Part shown: piece by piece, positions 1 to 8,213 of the stretch
How the letters are laid out: every line of letters starts with the position of its first letter
How positions within the stretch are numbered: the stretch's first letter is position 1
From: Vibrio qingdaonensis
Lineage (GTDB): Bacteria > Pseudomonadota > Gammaproteobacteria > Enterobacterales > Vibrionaceae
Direction: 5' to 3'
DNA: 64,000 bases
Assembly: GCF_026191675.1 (NCBI RefSeq)
Contig: NZ_JAKRRY010000005.1
Location: 1 to 64,000, forward strand
The notes under the pieces: model-generated
The model's database searches: none
What the model was told of the DNA's origin: nothing
The model's input: only the letters and a program-made list of their open reading frames with translations
Program-made: the position numbers and the translations under genes

Positions 1-34
1 GTTCACTGGGCTTTGCTGTATTTAATTAGAATGT

Positions 35-715
35 CTAGAAGTGCAAATGAATCACCGATGTCGCAACACATGCAGGACGACGAATCCCTTCAATTTCCAC
101 TCGAATCTCTCGCTCTATCTCCAATCCCTTTTTGATTGGTGTGACCTTTACTAAGGTGCTTTTTGCACGCAGATTACTTCCTGCTTTCACTGGATATGGG
201 AATCGAACTTGATTAAGACCAATATTAACCATCATCTTAGCGGTTGGAAACATTGGTTTATCTGGATCAACGCTATCTGTCAACGCTGGTAGCAAAGACA
301 AGGTAAGAAAACCATGAGCAATGGTTGTCTTAAACGGTGATTCTGTTGTCGCACGCTCAGGGTCCGTATGAATCCACTGATTATCTTCAGTAACAGCGCC
401 AAACTGATCAATACGTTCTTGACCAACCGTTAGCCAGTCCCCCTCGTGAATGACCGTACCGACTTTGCTCTGCAGCTCTAGGTATAAACGCTGTGCTTCT
501 GGCTTTAACACAATCTCTGGCGTCAAATCCGAAACATGGGGTTCATTTACTGCAGGCTTGTGGTAGTCTCTAACCCATGCAAGAAAATTACGGTTGTGGG
601 TTTTATCAACAAACTCAGACCAATACTCGCGAATTGCAGGCGACATCCATTGCATAAGCTCAGACTGATGCTTAATCGAATCAGCGCTTTGTTTAAACAA
701 TTTTACCACTTTCAT
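35..715 (-). CDS. MaoC-like (R)-specific enoyl-CoA hydratase/dehydratase
   Basis: This 226-residue protein is a single hot-dog-fold MaoC domain (about residues 85-220) after an N-terminal helical extension of about 80 residues. The hydratase signature is visible as FGAVTEDNQWIHTDPERA followed by IAHGFLTLSL, giving the catalytic Asp/His pair expected for hydration of trans-2-enoyl-CoA to (R)-3-hydroxyacyl-CoA. The likely role is fatty-acid or hydroxyalkanoate metabolism in the cytoplasm; the exact substrate cannot be read from sequence. The ATG start is preceded by GAGG at a good distance. It is monocistronic here, divergent from the tRNA-Ser gene. A PhaJ-like role is possible but no PHA synthase is in view. 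Confidence 0.85.
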   Translation of the reverse strand: MKVVKLFKQSADSIKHQSELMQWMSPAIREYWSEFVDKTHNRNFLAWVRDYHKPAVNEPHVSDLTPEIVLKPEAQRLYLELQSKVGTVIHEGDWLTVGQERIDQFGAVTEDNQWIHTDPERATTESPFKTTIAHGFLTLSLLPALTDSVDPDKPMFPTAKMMVNIGLNQVRFPYPVKAGSNLRAKSTLVKVTPIKKGLEIEREIRVEIEGIRRPACVATSVIHLHF

Positions 716-1002
716 ATTGACCTCAGCTTACAGTCGTTTCAACTAACCGTAATATTTTGAATCAGTTCACAACTTCGTGCAAATGTTTTTGAGCTAACAC
801 CCGTATTCTGAACGGCGTTTTATTTAAAATAATCAACCAGTTAAGCATAAAAAACAATATTTTATTAATTTGTAAACGTTATCAATTTGAGTGGATATCG
901 AGATCTATTTTCAACTACACTCAGAACAATCTGACTTTTGGTCATTCTAAAAGCAAAACGTGCAGGATTTGTGCAAACAGTTCACTGAAGGTAAATTTAG
1001 TC

Positions 1003-1031
1003 TTTACAGCGTTGGGCGTAACGAATAATAT
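1003..1031 (+). promoter_or_regulatory. Sigma-70 promoter of the tRNA-Ser gene
   Basis: TTTACA at 1003-1008 and TAATAT at 1026-1031 are separated by 17 bp and lie 14 bp before the tRNA, followed by a GC-rich stretch. Spacing and match to consensus are good; activity is inferred. Confidence 0.7.
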
Positions 1032-1044
1032 TAGCGCCAACAAC

Positions 1045-1135
1045 GGAGAGATGGCTGAGTGGTCGAAAGCACCGGTCTTGAAAACCGGCAAGGGTTAATA
1101 GCCCTTCTAGGGTTCAAATCCCTATCTCTCCGCCA
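1045..1135 (+). tRNA. tRNA-Ser(UGA)
   Basis: The 91-nt sequence folds as a class II tRNA with a long variable arm. The acceptor stem GGAGAGA pairs with TCTCTCC, the anticodon loop is CTTGAAA with anticodon TGA, the T loop is GGTTCAAATCC, and the 3' CCA is encoded. It reads UCA and other UCN serine codons. It stands alone, with its own promoter and terminator. Confidence 0.97.
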
Positions 1136-1143
1136 CATTCAAA

Positions 1144-1173
1144 AAAAGCCGCTAATTATTAGCGGCTTTTTTG
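1144..1173 (+). terminator. Intrinsic terminator after tRNA-Ser
   Basis: The arms AAAAGCCGCTAAT and ATTAGCGGCTTTT form a tight hairpin ending in a run of T. It directly follows the tRNA; the A-rich left arm means it could also stop transcription arriving from the minus-strand side. Confidence 0.9.
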
Positions 1174-1255
1174 CATTTAGCGTGCAATTGTCTGTGGTGC
1201 GATGGTTCGTCTGTAGTTGCGTTTCCTTTGTTACTTCTATATTCCAACCCATTGC

Positions 1256-2602
1256 TCATTTGGTTCTAGGTATCACTATCGTAAACCTTGCTCCCCCCAG
1301 GTAGCTATCATCAACCGAAACTGACCAACCTAAATTTTTTGCTGCCTGATTAGCGATAGCAAGCCCTAATCCAAACCCTCCTTGACTGACGTTTCTATGT
1401 GTATCGATACGTGAAAACGCTAAGAAGATTTCGTCTCGCTTGTCCAATGGAATACCCGGCCCATTATCTTCTATGTCGATCGTCCAGCACGCATCAAAAC
1501 TCCGAATAGCGAGTTCAACTTCCCCGCAACCATAACGAACAGCATTTTTAAGCAAATTATCTAATACCAACTTAGCGAAACACTGAACCGCAATATATTC
1601 TTCACTAGATCCCTCGCTGTCTATAACTAACCTAACTTCGTCTTCTCCCACAACCATCTTAATTCTATCTTTACAAAATTCGCTCAAGCTAAAACGTTCT
1701 GGATTAGCATTTGATGCACTGCAACGACCATTCCCGAGTCGGGATAATTGTAAAATATCGGTAGTTAATGAAGAGATATCTTGTATATAGTCATCAATAT
1801 CATTGAACAGTCTTTCTCTATCTTTCGTATCTTCTCGCCTTAGTAAGTCGCTTGCCATTTGTATTCGACTTATAGGTGTTCGAATCTCATGAGGAATAGC
1901 CTGAGCAAACACCATAGACTCTTTGACTCGCAATTCAATATCCGACGCCATTTCATTAAAACTCTCTGCAAACTCTTTCACAGGCGAGATATGAAAAGCT
2001 TCAGAGCGTGTGGACAAGTTCCCTTGACCAAATGAGGCCTGAGCTCGTAGTAACTTGTTAATGCGTTTGTTGACTCTTCGAATAGGTAAGTAAAGTAAAC
2101 CAGCAAGCGCAAACGCCATGGTCAAAAACATCAACGCAACAACGTGATTATCTCGATTTTTATACCAGGCCGTAGTCGACGCAAATGGGTCTTCTAATTC
2201 TCGATACAACAAGTAGCGCGCTGATTTTGGGATAGGAAATGCGGCGTAGAACAAATTATCACCATCGACAAAAACCTTTATACCGTGGGTGGTTGTAAAA
2301 AGTTGGCAAGCTTCACAGCGGTCTTGACCGACATTGTATTTATCCACTATTCGTAACTTATAATCATACAATGTCAACGCGCCAACTCTATTTAAACGAC
2401 CATATAATCCATCTCGTTCGAACTGGCTGTTGACATAATTTTTTACGTGTCTGATTCCACTATCAACGAACGTTTCAGCATCGGACGCTCTTACATAGTC
2501 TGCGGTTAAATGGAGAAAAACTAAGAAGGTGACCACAAGGCCCACTAAGCTCTCTAGATACAAGCAAAAAAACATAGATTTAGGCCGAGTAAAAACCGTC
2601 AC
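1256..2602 (-). CDS. Sensor histidine kinase, RstB-like
   Basis: This inner-membrane kinase (448 aa) has a first transmembrane helix at about residues 11-33, a periplasmic sensor of about 120 residues, a second helix at about 153-172, a HAMP linker, and a HisKA domain with phospho-acceptor His238 in AIPHEIRTP. The HATPase domain shows the N box DNLLKNAVRY, the G1 box DNGPGIP and the G2 box GFGLGLAI. It overlaps its response regulator by 4 bp (ATGA), so the two are co-translated partners. The HAMP and HisKA regions resemble E. coli RstB. An unusual CEAC (Cys96, Cys99) lies in the periplasmic sensor. The signal sensed is unknown. Confidence 0.9.
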   Translation of the reverse strand: MTVFTRPKSMFFCLYLESLVGLVVTFLVFLHLTADYVRASDAETFVDSGIRHVKNYVNSQFERDGLYGRLNRVGALTLYDYKLRIVDKYNVGQDRCEACQLFTTTHGIKVFVDGDNLFYAAFPIPKSARYLLYRELEDPFASTTAWYKNRDNHVVALMFLTMAFALAGLLYLPIRRVNKRINKLLRAQASFGQGNLSTRSEAFHISPVKEFAESFNEMASDIELRVKESMVFAQAIPHEIRTPISRIQMASDLLRREDTKDRERLFNDIDDYIQDISSLTTDILQLSRLGNGRCSASNANPERFSLSEFCKDRIKMVVGEDEVRLVIDSEGSSEEYIAVQCFAKLVLDNLLKNAVRYGCGEVELAIRSFDACWTIDIEDNGPGIPLDKRDEIFLAFSRIDTHRNVSQGGFGLGLAIANQAAKNLGWSVSVDDSYLGGARFTIVIPRTK

Positions 2603-3297
2603 GATTGATTACCTACCAACCGATAGCCTTGATTTCTAATTGTCTTTATTGTGAGTGAATGTACCTCGGCTTGAATCAATTTTTTCCTCAGCCCTGACAC
2701 CCTCATGTCAATCGAGCGATTTGTTGAACAATATTCAATACCACGAGCGAGACGGCAGCAGTGCTCTCTGGATACGGTTGTACCTGAATGCTCGACTAAT
2801 ACCTGAAGAATCTCAAACTCCGAGTTGGTCAGATTAAGCGGTTTTTGTTGGTAATAGGCAGTTTGGCGGTCGCTGTTTATTACAATTCCAAATGCGTCAT
2901 AAAGCGAGCCGTGTTTATCTATCGCTGATTGATGCTGATAACGACGTTGAAGAGCTTCGATTCTTGCCACTAAGATGTGCCCTCTCACAGGCTTCATCAA
3001 ATAATCATCCGCGCCAAGTTTAAGTAATGAGACTTCGCTCATCTCGTCCTCAGCAGCCGTCAAAATTATAATCATTCCCGAATAGAACTCTCGTGCGTCG
3101 CGACAAATATCGATGCCAGATTTTCCTGGTAACATTAAATCTAGAATAACCAAGTCGGGTTTCATATTTTGGATCATTGGTAGCGCTTCCGAACCGTCGC
3201 CGATCGCCGTCACTTGATACCCTTCAGCCTCTAAGTACATTTGTGTTAGCTGCGCTATCTCTTTGTCATCCTCAACCAGTAAAATCTTGCAACTCAT
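2599..3297 (-). CDS. OmpR-family response regulator, RstA-like
   Basis: The 232-residue protein has a receiver domain (about 1-120) with the acidic pair Asp10/Asp11, phospho-acceptor Asp53 in LDLMLPG, Thr80 and Lys102, followed by an OmpR-type winged-helix DNA-binding domain (about 135-230; NRSIDMRVSGLRKKL recognition region). It is the first gene of a two-gene operon with the histidine kinase. Its receiver (SGIDICRDAR, LLKLGADDYLMKP) resembles RstA. The target genes are unknown; the AT-rich 430-bp region upstream and the divergent small secreted-protein gene are candidate targets by position. Confidence 0.9.
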   Translation of the reverse strand: MSCKILLVEDDKEIAQLTQMYLEAEGYQVTAIGDGSEALPMIQNMKPDLVILDLMLPGKSGIDICRDAREFYSGMIIILTAAEDEMSEVSLLKLGADDYLMKPVRGHILVARIEALQRRYQHQSAIDKHGSLYDAFGIVINSDRQTAYYQQKPLNLTNSEFEILQVLVEHSGTTVSREHCCRLARGIEYCSTNRSIDMRVSGLRKKLIQAEVHSLTIKTIRNQGYRLVGNQS

Positions 3298-3728
3298 TTC
3301 CTTTCCCCGTAATACTCATCGCGAAGGAGTATATGGATTTATTCATCACACTCAACAATGCAGCCAAATTTATTAGTAATAATGAGTAAGAAGTTTATTA
3401 CACCCTGGCGCTTACTTATGCTTACAAACGAAAGTTAATTGGAATGATATTCCGTATAATAAGCTTAATTAACACACCAGGCGCTCTAAATTGTTCTAAA
3501 CCGATTAAATACGAATAAATATTACAAAAAATTATAGTTTGTGAATAATCAATACTGCTTAATTTGCTTACATGCCACGCCAAATAGCACTGTATTCATT
3601 CCTGTACATCTAGACATTTGGTTTCAGTTTTTTACTATCTATCTAACGATCTATTTTTAGATCGTACATTCCACACATTCTGCAAGAAGACGCTTATATT
3701 ATTTTATTAATTATGAATAAAGGTTTAT
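3298..3728. other. AT-rich intergenic region between the regulator and a small secreted-protein gene
   Basis: This 431-bp divergent region is clearly more AT-rich than the surrounding genes and has no credible ORF. It must carry the promoters of both flanking genes. A small perfect hairpin, CGATCT/AGATCG, sits at 3647-3664, next to a CTAT tandem repeat. I could not recognise a specific operator. Confidence 0.5.
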
Positions 3729-4094
3729 ATGCTAAGTAAGAGATCGGCTTTCCCTACTATTTTAGTACTTATGACTCTAGGTTTCAGTAACACGTCTAAT
3801 TACATCGGTGAGGCGTCACCTGCGTATAAAAATGAAGACAACGTTAACTTTTGGAGCCTAGGATACTTAAACAACCTAGACACATTAAGCAACGTAAAGC
3901 GAGTACCACATCGTACCAATAGTATAGGATCCCTTCATGAAGAGCGTACTCACGCGACGAAAAAGGCTAACACCAATATACAGCAGCAGTTTAAACGCAT
4001 GACCAAGTCACTCATTTTAAAGTTTAGAGTCAATAAAGGCCGCTCTCGCACCATAGCGCACGTAAGGGGTAATCAACCCGACAATCTAGTGTAA
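3729..4094 (+). CDS. Small secreted or membrane-anchored basic protein, unknown
   Basis: I do not recognise this 121-residue protein. Its first 25 residues (basic start, then PTILVLMTLGF) look like a signal peptide or anchor. The rest is polar and becomes strongly basic towards the C-terminus, with clusters such as KRVPHR, FKRMTK and NKGRSR, and no cysteines. An AAAGG ribosome-binding site sits 6 nt before the ATG. It is transcribed away from the two-component operon across a shared AT-rich region and is convergent with the EAL gene. A role under control of that regulator is a positional guess. Confidence 0.55.
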   Translation: MLSKRSAFPTILVLMTLGFSNTSNYIGEASPAYKNEDNVNFWSLGYLNNLDTLSNVKRVPHRTNSIGSLHEERTHATKKANTNIQQQFKRMTKSLILKFRVNKGRSRTIAHVRGNQPDNLV

Positions 4095-4127
4095 ATTAGT
4101 CCTTGTTCAAGCGATTACGGAGTCAGC

Positions 4128-4922
4128 TTAGCAATGTAAACCAGATTTTAAAGCTGAAACTGATAACGGCTTGCAGAAATAGTAACCCTGAAATAAATCA
4201 ACACCTAAATCAACACACATATTCGCGGTAGACCGGTCCTCTATGCCTTCAGCAATAGTGATAGCGTGAATTTTTTTGGCCAACCTAACCGCTTCAGTTA
4301 CTTTATTTTTATCGGTAACAATACTCTTATCGAGTTTTAGGTATGGCGCCTTGATAGCCATCGCACGTTTAGGAGTGGAGTACAATGTTCCAAAATCATC
4401 TAACGCTGTTTCAATTCCATACTCAGTAAGGCACTCTTTTCCCTTCACTATGGCATTCAAATCCGATTCTAAAAACTCTGTGATCTCAAACACAACTTGG
4501 CAAGGTGTACTGCCTAGTTCATAACTCCTTTGCACAAAGCGCTCTACTGCCTCTGGCGTGTTTGCTAACGACTTAAAGACTGAAGGCGACGCATTGATAA
4601 ATAGCTTCACATGGTTGAATTTTGATTGTAGAAAATTGGCGAGGTGAATTTTTCCACACAACAGTGTGTGAACAATATTTTCGGTAGCATCTCTTTCTAT
4701 TTGAGAAAAAAACAGCGAAGGATCAACACTGTTCGCATTCTCGTCATGTATCCGAACTAAACTTTCAAAAGCATACAGTTGTTGATGACGATCATAGATT
4801 GGTTGAAATACACTCGTAAAGTGCAATCCATTATAATCAGCATAAACAACACCGTCATCTGATTCACTTATTAATTCTTGTATTATGTCTTTTTTATTAG
4901 AATAGATACCGGTGGATTTCAT
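4128..4922 (-). CDS. Stand-alone EAL-domain c-di-GMP phosphodiesterase
   Basis: This 264-residue protein is essentially one EAL domain (about 30-260) without a membrane segment or sensor domain. The residues needed for c-di-GMP hydrolysis are present: Glu53 in the ESL variant of the EAL motif, Asn110, Glu146, Asp175-Asp176, Lys199 and Glu225, with the closing QGYYFCKP. Loop 6 reads DDFGTLYST rather than the usual DDFGTGYSS, so activity or dimer control may differ. The start is supported by AAAGGA upstream. It would lower c-di-GMP, but a purely regulatory role is possible. Confidence 0.85.
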   Translation of the reverse strand: MKSTGIYSNKKDIIQELISESDDGVVYADYNGLHFTSVFQPIYDRHQQLYAFESLVRIHDENANSVDPSLFFSQIERDATENIVHTLLCGKIHLANFLQSKFNHVKLFINASPSVFKSLANTPEAVERFVQRSYELGSTPCQVVFEITEFLESDLNAIVKGKECLTEYGIETALDDFGTLYSTPKRAMAIKAPYLKLDKSIVTDKNKVTEAVRLAKKIHAITIAEGIEDRSTANMCVDLGVDLFQGYYFCKPLSVSALKSGLHC

Positions 4923-5097
4923 ACATATCCTTTCCTTGGCGTAATGAAAACAGTCACAAATATATGTAACTACACTGGTATTTTATCATATTCGGCATTT
5001 AGCTTAAGTAACGATGTGTAAGCAAACTCCAGTTTAATTATGTAAAGTTAGCGTATAAACACGATACTAAAAATATAAACTAATTATTAAGTGCTAA

Positions 5098-5700
5098 CTA
5101 ATTCTTGGCCGCTGGATGAAATTCAAAACCACCCGATGTAACCAAGTAACAATCCATTCCACCAGCATGAGCAGCTTGCAAACCTAGCATTGTGTCTTCA
5201 AACACGATGCAATGCTTCGGTTTCGCTTGCATCAATTGAGCGGCAATTAAAAACGTATCTGGATTCGGTTTATGTTGTGCCACATCATCGGATGTCACTA
5301 AGCAATCGAAGTGTTCCAACAATCCTGCATGCTCGAGCAATCGTTTCGCTGACTCTCGTATGCTCCCCGTCCCTATCGCCATCGGCTTACGCCCTAAATA
5401 AGCCTCCATCACACTTAAGGTATGAGGGATCGGTTTAGCGTTTATAGGCATTGCTTTGAATGTTTTTAACTTAAAATTAGCTACTGTCTGCGGACTGACA
5501 TCACTCCCAGCGTGTTTTAGTACGACTGCCGCTATTTTCACGCTGGGCATCCCACCCATCGAATGAATCCATCGCTTATCAAAAGGTAAGCCATAATGTT
5601 CAGCGGTTAGCCGCCATGCGTCTAAATGACTGGGCATCGTATCGAGAAGAGTGCCATCCATATCAAAGATGATTGCCTGATAATGTTCTAAATTTAGCAC
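5098..5700 (-). CDS. yqaB: HAD-superfamily sugar phosphatase, YqaB-like
   Basis: This 200-residue cytoplasmic hydrolase begins with the HAD motif I FDMDGTLLD (nucleophile Asp13, general acid Asp15), has a small helical cap, motif II as GTGS, the motif III lysine in HKPNPDTF, and motif IV VFEDTMLGLQAA. It matches E. coli YqaB (fructose-1-phosphatase and 6-phosphogluconate phosphatase) along its whole length. Translation starts at GTG with AAGGA 6 nt upstream. A beta-phosphoglucomutase-like activity is the alternative. Confidence 0.85.
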   Translation of the reverse strand: MLNLEHYQAIIFDMDGTLLDTMPSHLDAWRLTAEHYGLPFDKRWIHSMGGMPSVKIAAVVLKHAGSDVSPQTVANFKLKTFKAMPINAKPIPHTLSVMEAYLGRKPMAIGTGSIRESAKRLLEHAGLLEHFDCLVTSDDVAQHKPNPDTFLIAAQLMQAKPKHCIVFEDTMLGLQAAHAGGMDCYLVTSGGFEFHPAAKN

Positions 5701-5773
5701 TTAGTATCCTTCCATCTTAGTTCATTACTATTAACGATTCATATCGAGTCAAATTTCAATTCGGCTCGGTTTG

Positions 5774-7855
5774 TTATTGTTTCTTCACAATGACTTGTTC
5801 GTATTCGGCAATTTCTTTAACAAACGATGACGGAGATGACTGGTAGGTCACCCATACTTTTTTCTTCGCCCGTGTCAAAGCAACATAAAACAACCTTCGC
5901 TCTTCTGCATGGGGGAAAGTGTCGGTTGTATCTGTCAAAGCGTTATTGAGGTGAACATATTTACGCTTAGCTGGGAACTGCCCTTCATCCACATTAACCA
6001 ATATAACGTAATCGGCTTCTTTACCCTTACTACTGTGACACGTCATAAACTCTAGAGACAACGTGGTAAATTGTTTTTGCCAATCCGTGAACAGCTCGGG
6101 GCGATGGTAGTGATTTCGTCCTAGCAATAACACTGAGGTGTTAGATTTCGCTTTGCTATTTAAGTCGTCTAATATTTTTTCTATACGGCTCGCATTTTCT
6201 ATGATGATCGATTTTTGTTTAACGACTCTGTGGCTACTCAGCGCTTTTTCTAATTGATTTGGGTTCTCTTGAATAAAACGGTTTGCAACGTCGCCGAGCA
6301 TATTGTTAAAACGATACGTGGTATCGAGTTGATGAACGGAAGCATTAGGGAAACGTTGAGAAAATCCCGTGGTCAAATCAACATCAGCACCAGTAAACTG
6401 ATAGATAGACTGCCAGTCATCTCCTACGGCAAATAATGTCGTATTCTCATTTTCATCCGAGGATTGCTCGCACAGTCCTTGGATTAATGCTAAACGATCA
6501 GGGGATATATCCTGATATTCGTCCACCATGATATATTTCCACGCCGATGAGAATTGTTTGCTCTCGATCACTTTCGTGGCCTGCGTAATCATCGAGGTAA
6601 AATCTATCTGACTATTTTCTTTTAACATTTTTTGCCACGCTTGGTAGCATGGCCAACAAAGCATCAGTTCACTATTAAGGCGAGCATAATCCTCGTTGTC
6701 GACGATGTGTTCTTGGATGGATTTCTTAGTTAAACTCGATGATATAAGTTGGTCGAGTTGCTGCTCCAACCAAGCAATAAGCTTAGGGTTTTCCGATTGG
6801 CTACCTAATTCATCATCCCCTTTAAGGTAAGCAATCGGCCAACGAGAAAGATGCTTTTGCCACCGCTTGTAATTGGTCGGAGTCATCCAGTGTTTTTTTA
6901 ACCAATCAACGCACCACGCATTCTTCTGAGCTTTTTCAGTGGCTAATGGCGTGAGTGATGTAGACATCTTTCCAGATTGATTGAGGAGTTTTAGACCTAG
7001 CTGATGGAACGTTAGCACCGAGATACTGTCTGCCGTTTGCCCCAATTTGGCAACGAGTCGCTGTTTCATTTCGTTCGCTGCATCACGCCCAAAGGCGACC
7101 AGCAGAATCTGTTCTGGTTGTGCAAGATGACTTTGTAGTAAGTAACTGACACGAGCCATCAGTACACTTGTTTTACCTGACCCTGCCCCAGCTAACACTA
7201 AGTTATGATCGTTATTGTGTAATACCGCTAATTGTTGCGAATGGTTTAAAGGCGAGGATTCCGACTGAGCAAACAACACTTGCCAATTTTCACACTCATT
7301 CTCAAGCCAAGTGTGATTTCTGGCCTGTAATGTATCACTGGTATTATCAAGCCACGGTAACAATGCATTCACTCGTTTCGGCATTCGCCTAATGGCTTCA
7401 CTCACTGACATGTTCATATCAAGAAACTGAGTGTTCACCGTGCGTTTCCATTGTTCTACGCTTGAATGAGGCAAAAACCGTGGCAGAGCACTTAGGCGTC
7501 TTAGTTCATCTTCCCATTTAGGGAGCTGTTCATTAAGGAGTCGACACTGATTTTCATGCCAAAGTTGATAGCAAGAAACCGCATATTTGGCAAATTCTTG
7601 AGCTTTGAGCCAAGGAAGCCCCTGTACCACCCAACACAATTGACGAGCGTCAGTTTCATGCGAATAAACGGTTACTGATGACCAGAATACGCCACGCTTT
7701 ACGCTCAGCTTCCCTGACCATTCACAGAATGGAATCCTCACTTCGGCTCGCGCAGAATGTAATGTAAGGCTATGTTCATCAAGTTCAATAGAGCGAAATT
7801 CATGTTGAGTAAAAATTTCGGCTGTTGGCGACGCGGTTAAATGCATGTGACTCAT
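5774..7855 (-). CDS. helD: DNA helicase IV (UvrD/Rep superfamily 1)
   Basis: This 693-residue ATP-dependent 3'-5' DNA helicase has an N-terminal domain of about 195 residues typical of HelD, then the Q motif region NHSQQLAV, Walker A LAGAGSGKTS at 221-230, motif II VDEYQDIS, motif III VGDDWQSIYQF, and C-terminal motifs TCHSSKGKEADYV and RRLFYVALTRAKKKV. Length and order match E. coli helicase IV (684 aa). It probably acts in recombination and repair. It lies alone between the HAD gene and yccS and has no strong Shine-Dalgarno before its ATG. Confidence 0.93.
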   Translation of the reverse strand: MSHMHLTASPTAEIFTQHEFRSIELDEHSLTLHSARAEVRIPFCEWSGKLSVKRGVFWSSVTVYSHETDARQLCWVVQGLPWLKAQEFAKYAVSCYQLWHENQCRLLNEQLPKWEDELRRLSALPRFLPHSSVEQWKRTVNTQFLDMNMSVSEAIRRMPKRVNALLPWLDNTSDTLQARNHTWLENECENWQVLFAQSESSPLNHSQQLAVLHNNDHNLVLAGAGSGKTSVLMARVSYLLQSHLAQPEQILLVAFGRDAANEMKQRLVAKLGQTADSISVLTFHQLGLKLLNQSGKMSTSLTPLATEKAQKNAWCVDWLKKHWMTPTNYKRWQKHLSRWPIAYLKGDDELGSQSENPKLIAWLEQQLDQLISSSLTKKSIQEHIVDNEDYARLNSELMLCWPCYQAWQKMLKENSQIDFTSMITQATKVIESKQFSSAWKYIMVDEYQDISPDRLALIQGLCEQSSDENENTTLFAVGDDWQSIYQFTGADVDLTTGFSQRFPNASVHQLDTTYRFNNMLGDVANRFIQENPNQLEKALSSHRVVKQKSIIIENASRIEKILDDLNSKAKSNTSVLLLGRNHYHRPELFTDWQKQFTTLSLEFMTCHSSKGKEADYVILVNVDEGQFPAKRKYVHLNNALTDTTDTFPHAEERRLFYVALTRAKKKVWVTYQSSPSSFVKEIAEYEQVIVKKQ

Positions 7856-8073
7856 AATTCGTAAACAGATAAAACAACCATTAGTCTACTCCATCAATCT
7901 GTGAATACCATCTAAGTTTCTGTCAAAACTGTGAAAACCAATTTAAATTCGAGCGCCGAGAGCGAATGGATTAGGCCTCTAAAATAGGTGGTTCTCTTTA
8001 TGACTCTACCCCCTAACTATGAATATTCAGGATCGGCGCACCGATGAACCCTTTCGTTTTTTAGGAGATCGTT

Positions 8074-8160
8074 GTGCAAATACAAGTGAAAATACCTCGA
8101 TACCACGGTGATGAGATGAGTAAGATCAATAGCTCATCAACTCATCGACGAAGACTGTAA
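8074..8160 (+). CDS. Possible 28-codon ORF upstream of yccS
   Basis: A GTG codon at 8074 is preceded by AGGAG at 8063-8067 with 6-nt spacing, and opens a 28-codon frame ending at TAA 8158. The peptide is short and basic at its end (THRRRL) and matches nothing I know. The strong ribosome-binding site is the only positive evidence. It ends about 50 bp before yccS, so it could be a leader peptide or a chance ORF. Confidence 0.3.
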   Translation: MQIQVKIPRYHGDEMSKINSSSTHRRRL

Positions 8161-8213
8161 CAGAGAACTCACTTTCTGATAGAATGTCATTTTGATTTAA
8201 TGTAGCCATTCTC

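Noticed and set aside
825..845. A FadR-like half site (AACTGGTT on the minus strand) upstream of the MaoC gene
   Set aside because: Only one half agrees with the consensus; the second half of the dyad is missing.
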